Part shown: positions 1 to 8,145 of the stretch, piece by piece | How positions within the stretch are numbered: the stretch's first letter is position 1 | Layout of the letters: every line of letters begins with the position of its first letter | Origin: Ruegeria aquimaris | GTDB taxonomy: Bacteria; Pseudomonadota; Alphaproteobacteria; Rhodobacterales; Rhodobacteraceae | Assembly (NCBI RefSeq): GCF_025751555.1 | Contig: NZ_JAOWLB010000024.1 | Coordinates: 1 to 61,201, forward strand | Direction: 5' to 3' | Length of the DNA: 61,201 nt | Notes under the pieces: generated by a model | Databases searched by the model: none | Seen by the model: only the letters and a program-made list of their open reading frames with translations | Told to the model about the DNA's origin: nothing | Made by a program: the position numbers and the translations under genes

Positions 1-278
1 CCGGTTCGCAAACCAGGCTGCATCGAGCTCCTGCTCAAGGGAAACCCTTCCTCACTGCAGACTTTTTCAGCGGCCTGCTAAACACGTCACACCTTAGAAT
101 TGCTGCAAACCTGTCCGAAAAGGTGGGACCACTTCACCCTGCCCTGCAAATTGCAACTGCACAATGAAGGGACTGGCGCCTCCGGGACAGTCTGGTGTCA
201 GGATCAAAACGGTCTTCGAAGCTTTTCCGCAGAGTACGCGGCTGTCTGATCGGTTTTCTTCGGTAGCGAATTTAGTCG
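1..278. other. Upstream non-coding stretch, no gene assigned
   Basis: I see no supportable gene here. A plus-strand frame is open from base 3 to the TGA at 165-167 (54 codons), but only about 24 of 54 third positions are G or C, unlike the GC-rich third positions of the neighbouring genes. It reads as chance. The stretch is probably the end of an upstream intergenic region leading to the operator-bearing promoter at 279-308. Confidence 0.4.
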
Positions 279-308
279 TTGACCAAATTTTCTAACATTT
301 GTTAGGGT
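279..308 (+). promoter_or_regulatory. Operator-overlapped promoter of the first liv operon (CTAAC-N4-GTTAG site 1)
   Basis: A perfect inverted repeat CTAACATTTGTTAG lies at 292-305. It is preceded by TTGACC (279-284), a good -35, and its final TAG begins a possible -10, TAGGGT (303-308), with an 18-base spacer. A bound repressor would therefore cover the promoter. The same arrangement recurs at 21841-21869 and 50075-50103. Two five-base arms separated by four bases fit a TetR-type dimer; this is inference and no such regulator gene is in the window. Confidence 0.68.
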
Positions 309-339
309 CGTGGAGAGTCTTGGTAAATAAACCAGGCAA

Positions 340-357
340 ACCTCTGAATTAAGAGGT
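340..357 (+). promoter_or_regulatory. Small hairpin just before the leader Shine-Dalgarno
   Basis: ACCTCT (340-345) and AGAGGT (352-357) can pair around a six-base loop. The strong ribosome-binding sequence GGGAGGAGG (358-366) starts directly after it. The hairpin could keep the ribosome site exposed or tune access to it. The stem is only six pairs, so it may be fortuitous. Confidence 0.3.
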
Positions 358-370
358 GGGAGGAGGATTA

Positions 371-463
371 ATGCGAGGAAAACTCGTAACCAACGAAAAA
401 CCGTGCGGTCAGGCTATGCGCGCCTCCATGAGGTGTAGGGGAAAAGCACGGGCCGCAACATGA
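371..463 (+). CDS. 30-codon leader ORF translationally coupled to livG
   Basis: An ATG at 371 follows a near-ideal GGGAGGAGG (358-366) with a four-base gap and opens a 30-codon frame ending in TGA at 461-463. That stop overlaps the livG start in an ATGA arrangement (460-463). livG itself has only a weak, distant purine run, so ribosomes ending the leader probably restart on livG. The peptide is basic (several Arg and Lys, two Cys), starts MRGKLVTNEK and has no recognisable domain. It may be a coupling leader, a small protein, or simply a non-selected frame. No amino-acid run suggests classical attenuation. Confidence 0.5.
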   Translation: MRGKLVTNEKPCGQAMRASMRCRGKARAAT

Positions 464-1239
464 CCACGAATAACGGGCACGTATCCTCACCGCTTGCGGT
501 GCGTGGTGCAACTTTGAAATTTGGCGGTGTGACCGCGCTCGACGATGTGAGCATCTCCGTGGCCGACGATGAATTGCTTGCAATTATCGGACCGAACGGA
601 GCCGGAAAAACATCACTTCTGAACGTGACTGCGGGCTTCTACCGTCCGCAGAAGGGCCGTGTCGAATTGTCCGGAGAGGACGTGACCGGTCTGCGTGTTG
701 ACCAGATCGCCCGGCGCGGTCTGGCGCGGACGTTTCAGGGCACCCATCTTTTTGCCGGGCAGACGGTGGTGGAAAACATTATGATCGGCCGCCACATGCT
801 GATGAAATCGAATGTAGTCCAGGCCTTTTTCCAGTTCGGTCCCGTGATGCGCGAGGAATCGGAACATCGTGAAGCCGCAGAGGAGATCATCGATTTTCTT
901 GAGATCGAGGCAATCCGCAACCGGCCCGTGGGCACGTTGGGGTATGGGTTGCGCAAGCGTGTCGATCTGGGCCGTGCATTGGCGCAGGAACCGTCGATCC
1001 TGCTGATGGATGAACCGATGGCCGGCATGAACTCGGAAGAAAAAGAAGACCTGGCGCGCTTCATTCTCGATGTGCGCGAGGCGCGCAAGATTCCGGTGGT
1101 TCTGGTCGAGCACGACATGGGCGTCGTGATGGACCTTGCCGACCGGATCGTGGTGCTGGATTTCGGGCGGGTCATCGCCGAAGGCACCCCGGAAGAAATC
1201 CAGAAGGACCCGGCTGTCATAAAGGCATATCTGGGGTAG
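460..1239 (+). CDS. Liv-type ABC transporter ATP-binding protein (LivG-like), system 1
   Basis: This is one of the two cytoplasmic ATPases of a branched-chain-amino-acid-type (HAAT) importer. Of 259 residues, Walker A GPNGAGKT is at 44-51, the signature region is the LivG-style YGLRKRVDLGRAL in place of LSGGQ (about 162-174), and Walker B LLMDEP is at 181-186, followed by an H-loop in LVEHDMG. It is the first full gene of an operon with an acyl-CoA synthetase, livH, livM, livK, livF and an SDR; the next start is 4 bases away. The start overlaps the stop of a 30-codon leader. Given the neighbours, the cargo is more likely an organic or fatty acid than an amino acid, which is inference. Confidence 0.93.
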   Translation: MTTNNGHVSSPLAVRGATLKFGGVTALDDVSISVADDELLAIIGPNGAGKTSLLNVTAGFYRPQKGRVELSGEDVTGLRVDQIARRGLARTFQGTHLFAGQTVVENIMIGRHMLMKSNVVQAFFQFGPVMREESEHREAAEEIIDFLEIEAIRNRPVGTLGYGLRKRVDLGRALAQEPSILLMDEPMAGMNSEEKEDLARFILDVREARKIPVVLVEHDMGVVMDLADRIVVLDFGRVIAEGTPEEIQKDPAVIKAYLG

Positions 1240-1243
1240 CGGC

Positions 1244-3241
1244 ATGGTCAAACAACGGACAGCAATGGTCTTTTCGGACCCGGCAGTGACACATAGCGAA
1301 ACCCTGCCGCAGGTTTTGCTCGCGCGAGCGACATCAACACCGACTAACCTCGCCGAACGGCACAAGCGCCTGGGCATTTGGCGTGAGTTCACCTGGGCCG
1401 ATGTTCTTGACAGGGTTCGCGCCCTTGCTCTCGGGTTGGAGAACCTGGGCTTGTCGGTCGGCGAATCCGTCATGATGATCGGTGAAAACGAACCCGAACA
1501 TTTCTGGGCTGAATATGCCGTCCAGTCGTTAGGCGGCAAAGTCCTGTCTGTCTATCCGGATCAAAACGCCGAAGAAATTCTCTATCTGGCCGAAGACTCG
1601 CAAACGCGGATTTTTCTGGCGCAGGATCAGGAGCAGGTCGATAAATGCATCGAGATCGCGGGCAAGTACTCGGGCGCCCTGGCGATCGTTTACTGGGACG
1701 ATTCCGGCCTATGGGGCTATGATCATCCCCTGTTGCATTCCTTTGAAAGTGTGAGCGCGGCAGGACGTCAGATCCACGCCAAGGAACCCGCCAGATTTGA
1801 AGAACACGTAAAACGTGGACGGGCGGACGATACCGCCTTGCTGTCCTATACCTCGGGGACCACGGGAAAACCCAAGGGCGTTGTCATCAGCCATCGCTAC
1901 CTGTTCGACAACTGCTCGCGGGTGATGGGGGCAATCGAAATCGCGCCGGGCACCGAATACCTGACGTACATTTCGCCTGCCTGGGTCACGGAACAGATTT
2001 TCGGCCTGTCGATCGGTTTGATCGCGCCCATGGCTGTAAATTTTCCCGAAGGCCCTGAAGACGTACTGACCAACATTCGCGAACTGGCGGTTGACGCACT
2101 GGTGTTCAGCCCGCGCCAGTGGGAAAACCTCGCCTCCATCGTTCAGGCCCGGATGCTGGGGGCGGGCAAAATCCGCAATGCGATGTACAACTGGGGCATG
2201 AAGGTCGGCCACGACGTTTATGTGGAACGGCTTGAAGGACGCAACCCCAGCCTTGCCGCGCGCCTGCAGCTTCCCTTTGCCGAAGCGCTGGTGCTGCATC
2301 ACCTGCGCGACAATCTTGGCCTTGGTAAGGCCAAAAACGCCATGAGCGGCGGCGCCCTGATGGCGCCTGACGTCTTTCGTATGTTCCACGCTATGGGGGT
2401 CAAGCTGCGCAACGTGTATGGCGCGACCGAAATCGGCCTTCTGACCGCGCATGTCGGCGAAAGCTATCAGCTGGAAACCAGCGGCAGTTGGATGCAAAGC
2501 AACACGAACTACGGCGAACCTCTGGAATACAGGGTCTCGGACGAAGGGGAGCTTCAGGTGCGTGGCGGATCGGGCTTCGGTGGCTATCACGGCAAGCCCG
2601 AAAAGACCGCAGAGGAGCTGACCGAAGACGGTTGGTACAAGACCGGTGATGCGGTGTCGATGACCGACGACGGCGAGCTTTTGTTTTTTGACCGTGTCAA
2701 GGACATGCGCCGCCTGGCAAACGGTCACAGCTATCCGCCGCAGTTCATCGAAACGCGGTTGCGGTATAGCCCCTTCATCAAGGACCTCATGACATTGGGC
2801 GACGAACGCCGGAATTTCGTCAGCGCGCTTATCAATATCGATATGGAAGTTCTCGGGCGTTGGGCGGAAGAGAACAAGATCAGCTTCTCGACCTACACCG
2901 ATCTGTCGCAGAAACCCGAGATCCTTGACCTTATAAAAGGCGAAGTGGCGCGCATCAATGCGCTCCTACCCGAAGGCTCGCGCGTGGCACGTTTTGCCAA
3001 TTTTCCCAAGGAGCTCGACCCGGATGAAGGCGAGTTGACCCGCAGCCGAAAGCTGCGCCGGGCCTTTCTGGAGGAGCGGTATGCAAAGCTTGTCGAAGCG
3101 ATCTATGGCGGCAAAGATCAAACCGAACTCGAAATCGCCGTGACTTATCAGGACGGCCGTCAGGGCGTGCTAAAGGCCACGGTTCGCGTATCGGACGTCG
3201 AAAACGCATCAATAGCCGCCAAGCGGCAGTCCAAATCTTAA
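1244..3241 (+). CDS. AMP-forming long-chain acyl-CoA synthetase embedded in the liv operon, system 1
   Basis: This enzyme of the ANL superfamily makes acyl-CoA from a carboxylic acid, ATP and CoA. The 665 residues carry TSGTTGKPKG (203-212), YGATE (392-396), a YKTGD motif, and the C-terminal LTRSRKLRR element seen in long-chain synthetases. Its length fits the FadD15-like long-chain class. It sits between livG and livH, and the second transporter in this window has a paralogue (46432-48351) in the same place, so activation appears tied to uptake. The ribosome site AAGGAGG of the next gene overlaps this stop codon. A start at the internal ATG 1265 is possible. The substrate is unknown. Confidence 0.9.
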   Translation: MVKQRTAMVFSDPAVTHSETLPQVLLARATSTPTNLAERHKRLGIWREFTWADVLDRVRALALGLENLGLSVGESVMMIGENEPEHFWAEYAVQSLGGKVLSVYPDQNAEEILYLAEDSQTRIFLAQDQEQVDKCIEIAGKYSGALAIVYWDDSGLWGYDHPLLHSFESVSAAGRQIHAKEPARFEEHVKRGRADDTALLSYTSGTTGKPKGVVISHRYLFDNCSRVMGAIEIAPGTEYLTYISPAWVTEQIFGLSIGLIAPMAVNFPEGPEDVLTNIRELAVDALVFSPRQWENLASIVQARMLGAGKIRNAMYNWGMKVGHDVYVERLEGRNPSLAARLQLPFAEALVLHHLRDNLGLGKAKNAMSGGALMAPDVFRMFHAMGVKLRNVYGATEIGLLTAHVGESYQLETSGSWMQSNTNYGEPLEYRVSDEGELQVRGGSGFGGYHGKPEKTAEELTEDGWYKTGDAVSMTDDGELLFFDRVKDMRRLANGHSYPPQFIETRLRYSPFIKDLMTLGDERRNFVSALINIDMEVLGRWAEENKISFSTYTDLSQKPEILDLIKGEVARINALLPEGSRVARFANFPKELDPDEGELTRSRKLRRAFLEERYAKLVEAIYGGKDQTELEIAVTYQDGRQGVLKATVRVSDVENASIAAKRQSKS

Positions 3242-3256
3242 AGGAGGTCGGCGAAA

Positions 3257-4141
3257 GTGGTTTACTTCATCAATGACATCATTACCGGGGCTTTGATCGG
3301 CCTTCTGTATTCGTTGGTGGCCATGGGCTTTGTCGTGATTTACCGCGCCAGTAAAGTGTTCAACTTCGCGCAGGGCGAACTTGTGATCATCGGCGGGTTC
3401 ATCGTCTGGTTCACAACAATGCAGGCCGGGCTTAGCCTCTGGTTGTCGATACCGTTGTCGCTGGTTCTGGCCGGCCTGGTCGGCTATGCGATCGAACGGA
3501 TTTTCCTGACAAAGCTGATCGGTGAATCGGTGTTCTCGATGGTCATGGTCACAGTTGGCCTGCTGATCCTGCTGCGCGGTCTTGTGCTCCTTGTGTTCGG
3601 TCCCGCGGTAAGACCCTTCCCGATCATTTTTCCGCTGAAACCGTTATTCCTCGGCGATATGTTGATCCCGATGAACCTCCTGATAGGTGGGATCATCACC
3701 ATTGTCGCCGCCGTCGGCCTGTCGTGGTTCTTCAACCGGACCCGCTCCGGCCTGCGGATGACAGCGGTGGCGGAAGATCATGTCGTGGCCTCGTCTATGG
3801 GGATTTCGGTGAAAGGCTCGATTGCCTTTGCCTGGGTTCTCGGGGCAATCCTGTCCACAATTGGTGCGATGATCTTTCTCAGCGGCAAATCGCTGACATT
3901 TCTGGCGTCTGACATCGGGTTCGCGGCCCTGCCGGTGGCATTGTTCGCGGGTTTGGAATCCATCGGTGGGCTGATCCTGGCTGGCGTGATTATCGGCATC
4001 GTCCAGAGCCTGACAACCAACTATCTTGACCCGCTGATTGGAGGGTCACTGGGCAGCGTTGTCCCCTATATCATCATGCTTGCCATTCTGCTGATCCGAC
4101 CGACCGGCCTGTTCGGCTGGCGCACAATCGAACGGGTGTAA
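3257..4141 (+). CDS. Liv-type ABC transporter permease (LivH-like), system 1
   Basis: This is one of two membrane subunits of the importer. The 294 residues form many hydrophobic segments. The N-terminal signature NDIITGALIGLLYSLVAMG and the motif YRASKVFNFAQGELVIIGG are typical of LivH, and the C-terminal region has the cytoplasmic coupling segment (FAGLESIGGLILAGVIIG). The start is GTG at 3257, chosen because AAGGAGG lies at 3241-3247, ten bases upstream, and there is no nearby ATG. The gene pairs with livM four bases downstream. Confidence 0.92.
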   Translation: MVYFINDIITGALIGLLYSLVAMGFVVIYRASKVFNFAQGELVIIGGFIVWFTTMQAGLSLWLSIPLSLVLAGLVGYAIERIFLTKLIGESVFSMVMVTVGLLILLRGLVLLVFGPAVRPFPIIFPLKPLFLGDMLIPMNLLIGGIITIVAAVGLSWFFNRTRSGLRMTAVAEDHVVASSMGISVKGSIAFAWVLGAILSTIGAMIFLSGKSLTFLASDIGFAALPVALFAGLESIGGLILAGVIIGIVQSLTTNYLDPLIGGSLGSVVPYIIMLAILLIRPTGLFGWRTIERV

Positions 4142-4144
4142 TCC

Positions 4145-5197
4145 ATGGATCCTTCCGGCGTATTCCCGACAAGCTATCGCAGTGACAGACGTATTGTCCG
4201 CACACGCTGGCAGGCGCTTGCCCTCGTCCTGTTCATGGGTTTGCTTCTGGCGGCACCCTATCTGGTGAGCGGGCGCATAATCGCCATTCTGAACATGATG
4301 ATGATCAGCGCCGTCATCGCCGTCGGGCTTCAGATCTGCACCGGCTATGCGGGCCAGATCAACCTGGGTCAGGCGGCGTTTATGGGGGTCGGCGCCTATA
4401 CGGCCTCGATACTGGCCTCGAAGACCGGCCTTACGTTTCTGCTGACCATTCCACTGGCCGGGCTCTCGGCTGCGCTGTTCGGCTTTCTCTTTGGCCTGAC
4501 CGCGGCGCGGATCAAAGGGTTCTATCTGGCACTGACCACCATTGCGGCCCAGTTCCTGTTCCACTTTGCCGTTTTGAACCTGCCGTCAACCTGGCTGGGT
4601 GGATCGAACGGTATCACCGTGCCCCCGGCCGAGCTTTTCGGGCTGCGATTTGTCAGCGAAACCGCGCAATTCTATATGAATTTCGCAGTCACCGCGATCA
4701 TGGTCGCGGGCGCGTTCGGGATCGTCCGGTCACGCTTCGGCCGTGCCTTCGTGGCGGTCAGGGACGATGACGTGGCCGCGGGTATCATGGGGATCAATGT
4801 CGCGGCCACCAAGGCCAATGCCTTCCTGATCGGTGCTTTCTATGCGGGTGTCGGCGGGGCGCTGTGGGCCTATCTGATCCGCTTCGTGGGGGTGGACCAG
4901 TTCACCCTGTTTCACTCGATCTTCTTCGTGGCCATGATCATCGTTGGCGGGATGGGATCCATCGTGGGGGCTCTGGTCGGTGTCTTCGTCATTCGCATCA
5001 TCCAGGAAATCATTGCCACTGTCGGACCCAATATTGCCGACTCGGTATCATTCCTTGGCGGTGACATCGTGTTCGCTGGCATGAATGTCGTTCTTGGCGG
5101 CGTAATCGCCTTGTTCATGATCCTCGAACCCAAGGGGCTGATGCACCGCTGGAACATCCTGAAGTCGTCTTACCGTATCTGGCCGTTTCCTTACTGA
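4145..5197 (+). CDS. Liv-type ABC transporter permease (LivM-like), system 1
   Basis: This is the second permease of the importer (350 residues). It has a basic N-terminal tail, multiple transmembrane helices, the LivM hallmark GYAGQINLGQAAFMGVGAY in the first third, and a coupling segment IIVGGMGSIVGALVGV near the C terminus. It follows livH after three bases and ends with an aromatic tail (YRIWPFPY). The second system's LivM ends in a similar VWPF sequence, supporting common ancestry of the two transporters. Confidence 0.92.
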   Translation: MDPSGVFPTSYRSDRRIVRTRWQALALVLFMGLLLAAPYLVSGRIIAILNMMMISAVIAVGLQICTGYAGQINLGQAAFMGVGAYTASILASKTGLTFLLTIPLAGLSAALFGFLFGLTAARIKGFYLALTTIAAQFLFHFAVLNLPSTWLGGSNGITVPPAELFGLRFVSETAQFYMNFAVTAIMVAGAFGIVRSRFGRAFVAVRDDDVAAGIMGINVAATKANAFLIGAFYAGVGGALWAYLIRFVGVDQFTLFHSIFFVAMIIVGGMGSIVGALVGVFVIRIIQEIIATVGPNIADSVSFLGGDIVFAGMNVVLGGVIALFMILEPKGLMHRWNILKSSYRIWPFPY

Positions 5198-5231
5198 GAA
5201 ATAGAGCGGCTCTAAACCTGGGAGGAAGAAT

Positions 5232-6470
5232 ATGACTTACCAATCGAAACGAGGTCTACGTGGCCTGCTGACAGCGGGTGCCCTGGCTGTTGCGGCAACC
5301 ATGCCGTTGAAAGTGCAGGCCGAAGAGACCTATAATCTGGCCCTGCTGTCGGACTTCTCCGGCCCCTATGCCGACATCATGCCCATCCTGGCCGGCGGAC
5401 GCGAGGCTGTGTTCACCTGGTGGAATGAAACCCGAGGCCGGGAACTCGGCGTCAAGCTGAACTACAAGAACTACGAAACCCGCTATGACGCGGCACAGGT
5501 GGCAAGTCTCTGGCCCGGGATCAAATCGGAACTGGACCCGATTGCGGTTGTCGGCCTCGGCGGGCCTGACGTGGCGGCCCTTTCCGAACGCCTGCCGGAA
5601 GATAAAATCCCGATGTTTATGGCCACAGCGGCCTACGGTTTTGCCTGGCAGCCGGATGCCTGGATTTTCAACCCACGTCCGACCTATTCGCACGAAAGTG
5701 TCGGCTTTCTGAACTGGATGCGAGAACAGCGCGGAGGAGACGAGCCGCTCAAGGTTGCGATCCTCGCCTCCGAAGCCTCGCCGGCCTATGTCGACATGGC
5801 AAAGGGCCTTGAACTCTATGCCGAAGAGCACCCCGAGGAGATCGACCTCGTCGAGGTCATCTATACCGAAGTTCAACCCACCGATCTGACGGGGCAAATG
5901 CGCCGCGTTGTACGGGCCGGGGCCGAGGCGCTGGTCATCCAAACAAACACCTCTATCGTGGTTGCCGCGAAACGTGGGCTGCAGGCCAACGGGGCGAACA
6001 TCCCGATCATGATGAGTTCGCATAACGGGCTTCCAGCCTCGGGTGGCGCGCTTGGCGGGCTTGAGCAACTGGAGGGGGACTTTGAAGCCTACGGCATGGC
6101 GATTGCGGCCGATGAGGACACTCCCGCGCGACAATTCTACGAGACATTGGTTGCCGATTACGGGCTCGAAGCACCTTGGAACGTCGTGACCGCGATGGGC
6201 ATCTCTCAGGGCCTCTATACCGTGACCGTGATCAATCACGCGATCGAGGCGAACGGCGCCGAGGGCCTGACCGGAGAGATGGTACGTGAGGCGCTTTTTG
6301 CCAAACCCATAACCACCGAAGAAACCCATGGGTTCCTGCCGACCTTGTCCTTTACTCCCGAAGCACCGTTCCCATTGCAAGGTCTCAAAGTGAATGTGGG
6401 CACCGTCAAAGATGGGAAAATCACCATCGAAGCAACTGGTGTCGATGTTCCGCACGTAGAAAAATGGTGA
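5232..6470 (+). CDS. Periplasmic substrate-binding protein (LivK-like), system 1
   Basis: This is the solute receptor of the importer (412 residues). Residues 1 to about 30 form a Sec signal peptide: basic start, hydrophobic core, and probable cleavage after VQA before EETYNLALLSDFSG. The mature part is a type I periplasmic binding fold of the Leu/Ile/Val-receptor kind, with the early SDFSGPYADI strand-loop that shapes the ligand pocket. The ribosome site GGGAGGAAG is well placed. A strong hairpin follows the stop (6478-6501), as often seen where a binding protein must be made in excess. It is only distantly similar to the two tandem receptors of system 2, so the two systems probably differ in ligand. 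Confidence 0.9.
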   Translation: MTYQSKRGLRGLLTAGALAVAATMPLKVQAEETYNLALLSDFSGPYADIMPILAGGREAVFTWWNETRGRELGVKLNYKNYETRYDAAQVASLWPGIKSELDPIAVVGLGGPDVAALSERLPEDKIPMFMATAAYGFAWQPDAWIFNPRPTYSHESVGFLNWMREQRGGDEPLKVAILASEASPAYVDMAKGLELYAEEHPEEIDLVEVIYTEVQPTDLTGQMRRVVRAGAEALVIQTNTSIVVAAKRGLQANGANIPIMMSSHNGLPASGGALGGLEQLEGDFEAYGMAIAADEDTPARQFYETLVADYGLEAPWNVVTAMGISQGLYTVTVINHAIEANGAEGLTGEMVREALFAKPITTEETHGFLPTLSFTPEAPFPLQGLKVNVGTVKDGKITIEATGVDVPHVEKW

Positions 6471-6477
6471 ACTACTC

Positions 6478-6501
6478 CGGGCGCCGCGATAGCGGCGCCC
6501 G
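6478..6501 (+). terminator. Intercistronic hairpin between livK and livF
   Basis: CGGGCGCCGC and GCGGCGCCCG pair perfectly over ten GC-rich base pairs around the tetraloop GATA, beginning seven bases after the livK stop. No T run follows, so complete termination is unlikely. It more plausibly protects the livK message from 3' exonucleases or causes partial termination before livF. Confidence 0.75.
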
Positions 6502-6524
6502 TCCTGATCCTAAGCCCGGGCAAT

Positions 6525-7322
6525 ATGACCATGCTGGAACTCAACAACGTAGAAGTGACATATTCCGACGTCATCCTGGCGCTCAAAGGCGTGTCCATGA
6601 CAGTCCGTGCGGGACAATGTGTTGCTCTGCTCGGTGGCAATGGCGCAGGAAAAAGCACGACGCTTAAGGCCATCTCGGGAACGCTCAAATCCGAGGATGG
6701 AACCGTTTCGGCGGGGTCCATCGTTCTGGACGGAACCCCCATTCAGAACATGGAAGCCTCGGAAGTGGTGAAAAACGGTCTCATCCATGTGATGGAAGGC
6801 CGGCGCGTTTTGCGGCATCTGACGTCAGAGCAAAACCTGATCGTCGGCGGACACATGGTGCCCAACTCCGCCGAGCTGAAAAAGCGCCTGGACCATGTTT
6901 ACACCTTGATGCCCCGGCTTGCGGACCTGCGCAACCGCACCTCTGGCTTCATGTCTGGTGGCGAACAACAACTGCTGCTGATCGGCCGGGCCATGATGGC
7001 CAGCCCCAAGATCATCGCGATCGACGAGCCGTCGTTGGGATTGGCCCCGATGATGATCCGGGATGTTTATGAAGTGCTCAAGCAGCTCAAGTCAGAAGGC
7101 ACGACCTTCTTCCTGGTCGAACAGAACAGCGCCGCGGCGCTATCGATCGCCGACTATGCCTATGTGATGGAGAACGGCCGGATCGTGATGGACGGCCCTG
7201 CCGACAAGCTCGCTGACAACGAGGACATCAAGGAATTCTATCTCGGCGTCACCGCATCGGGCGAGCGCAAAAGCTATCGAGATATCAAACACTATCGCCG
7301 CCGCAAAAGGTGGCTAGGATAG
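6525..7322 (+). CDS. Liv-type ABC transporter ATP-binding protein (LivF-like), system 1
   Basis: This is the second ATPase of the importer (265 residues). Motifs in order are Walker A GGNGAGKST, the signature MSGGEQQLLLIGRAMM and Walker B IIAIDEPSLGLAP, followed by an H-loop region (LVEQNSAAAL). The protein continues about 20 residues beyond the usual LivF end with a basic tail KHYRRRKRWLG. The system 2 LivF ends the same way (KHYSRRKRWLS), so this tail seems specific to this transporter type. An alternative start two codons downstream (ATG 6531) is possible. Confidence 0.92.
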   Translation: MTMLELNNVEVTYSDVILALKGVSMTVRAGQCVALLGGNGAGKSTTLKAISGTLKSEDGTVSAGSIVLDGTPIQNMEASEVVKNGLIHVMEGRRVLRHLTSEQNLIVGGHMVPNSAELKKRLDHVYTLMPRLADLRNRTSGFMSGGEQQLLLIGRAMMASPKIIAIDEPSLGLAPMMIRDVYEVLKQLKSEGTTFFLVEQNSAAALSIADYAYVMENGRIVMDGPADKLADNEDIKEFYLGVTASGERKSYRDIKHYRRRKRWLG

Positions 7323-7334
7323 AAAGGAACGAAG

Positions 7335-8123
7335 ATGAGTAACCTGCTTTCCATCAAGGGCCGTACCGCATTTGTAACCGGAGCGGGGCAAGGCGTTGGT
7401 CGGCAAGTCGCGCTTTATCTGGCGGAACACGGAGCCGGTGCCATCGTTGTCAACGATTTTCACGCCGAACGGGCCGAAAGCGTTGCCGCGGAAGTGGAGG
7501 CAGCGGGTGCAAAGGCTCTGCCGCTCGCGTTCGACGTCTCGGATTTCGACGCGGTTGGCGCGGCGTTTGCCGAAACGCAGACAACATTTGGCGGCGTGGA
7601 TATTCTGGTCAACAATGCGGGCAACGCCGGGCCGACATCGCGGCTCGATGACCTGGTTCCGTTTTGGGAATCCGATCCCGACGAATGGCGCCGCTGGATG
7701 GCCACCAATTTCGATGGGGTGCTGAACTGCACCCGCCATGCGATGCCGCTGATGGTCAAAGGCGGCTACGGACGCATCGTAACCGTCATCTCTGACGCAG
7801 GCCGCGTCGGCGAACCGCATCTGGCTGTGTACTCCGGTGCCAAGGCCGGTGCAGCAGGTTTCATACGCGCCATTGCAAAGGGCGGTGGCCGCTTTGGCAT
7901 CACCGCAAATTGCGTCGCCCTGGGCGGCACCAGAACCCCGGCAGTCGCTGATCTGATCCCCGACGCCGAGACCGAAAAGCGGGCGTTGTCGCAATATGTG
8001 ATCCGCCGCCTTGGCGAGCCGGAAGATCCTGCCGGCATGATCCTGTTTCTTTGCTCGGATGCCGCCGGCTGGATCACCGGACAGACCTATCCGGTGAATG
8101 GCGGGTATTCCTTTGCCTGCTAG
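7335..8123 (+). CDS. SDR family NAD(P)-dependent dehydrogenase
   Basis: This is a classical short-chain dehydrogenase of 262 residues. It has the cofactor motif TGAGQGVG (15-22), NNAG (93-96), a catalytic Ser in VISDAG (Ser153) and YSGAK (Tyr166, Lys170). The C terminus (GWITGQTYPVNGGYSF) is typical of FabG-like enzymes. The expected reaction is oxidation of a 3-hydroxyacyl-CoA or similar alcohol. The ribosome site AAAGGA lies before the ATG, and the gene follows livF by 12 bases, so it closes the operon. It converges on the next gene with a 22-base gap and no clear terminator. Confidence 0.85.
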   Translation: MSNLLSIKGRTAFVTGAGQGVGRQVALYLAEHGAGAIVVNDFHAERAESVAAEVEAAGAKALPLAFDVSDFDAVGAAFAETQTTFGGVDILVNNAGNAGPTSRLDDLVPFWESDPDEWRRWMATNFDGVLNCTRHAMPLMVKGGYGRIVTVISDAGRVGEPHLAVYSGAKAGAAGFIRAIAKGGGRFGITANCVALGGTRTPAVADLIPDAETEKRALSQYVIRRLGEPEDPAGMILFLCSDAAGWITGQTYPVNGGYSFAC

Positions 8124-8145
8124 CGCCAAATGCGGGGGGCGGACA

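Noticed and set aside
3-167. Plus-strand open frame entering from the left edge, ending TGA at 165-167
   Set aside because: Only about 44% G/C at third positions, unlike all neighbouring genes, and no recognisable motif.
613-1539. Long minus-strand frame opposite livG
   Set aside because: It lies antisense to a clear ATPase gene with Walker motifs and has low-complexity His/Arg-rich content typical of antisense frames in GC-rich DNA.
5256-6455. 399-codon minus-strand frame opposite livK
   Set aside because: Antisense to a gene with signal peptide and good ribosome site; no fold recognised.
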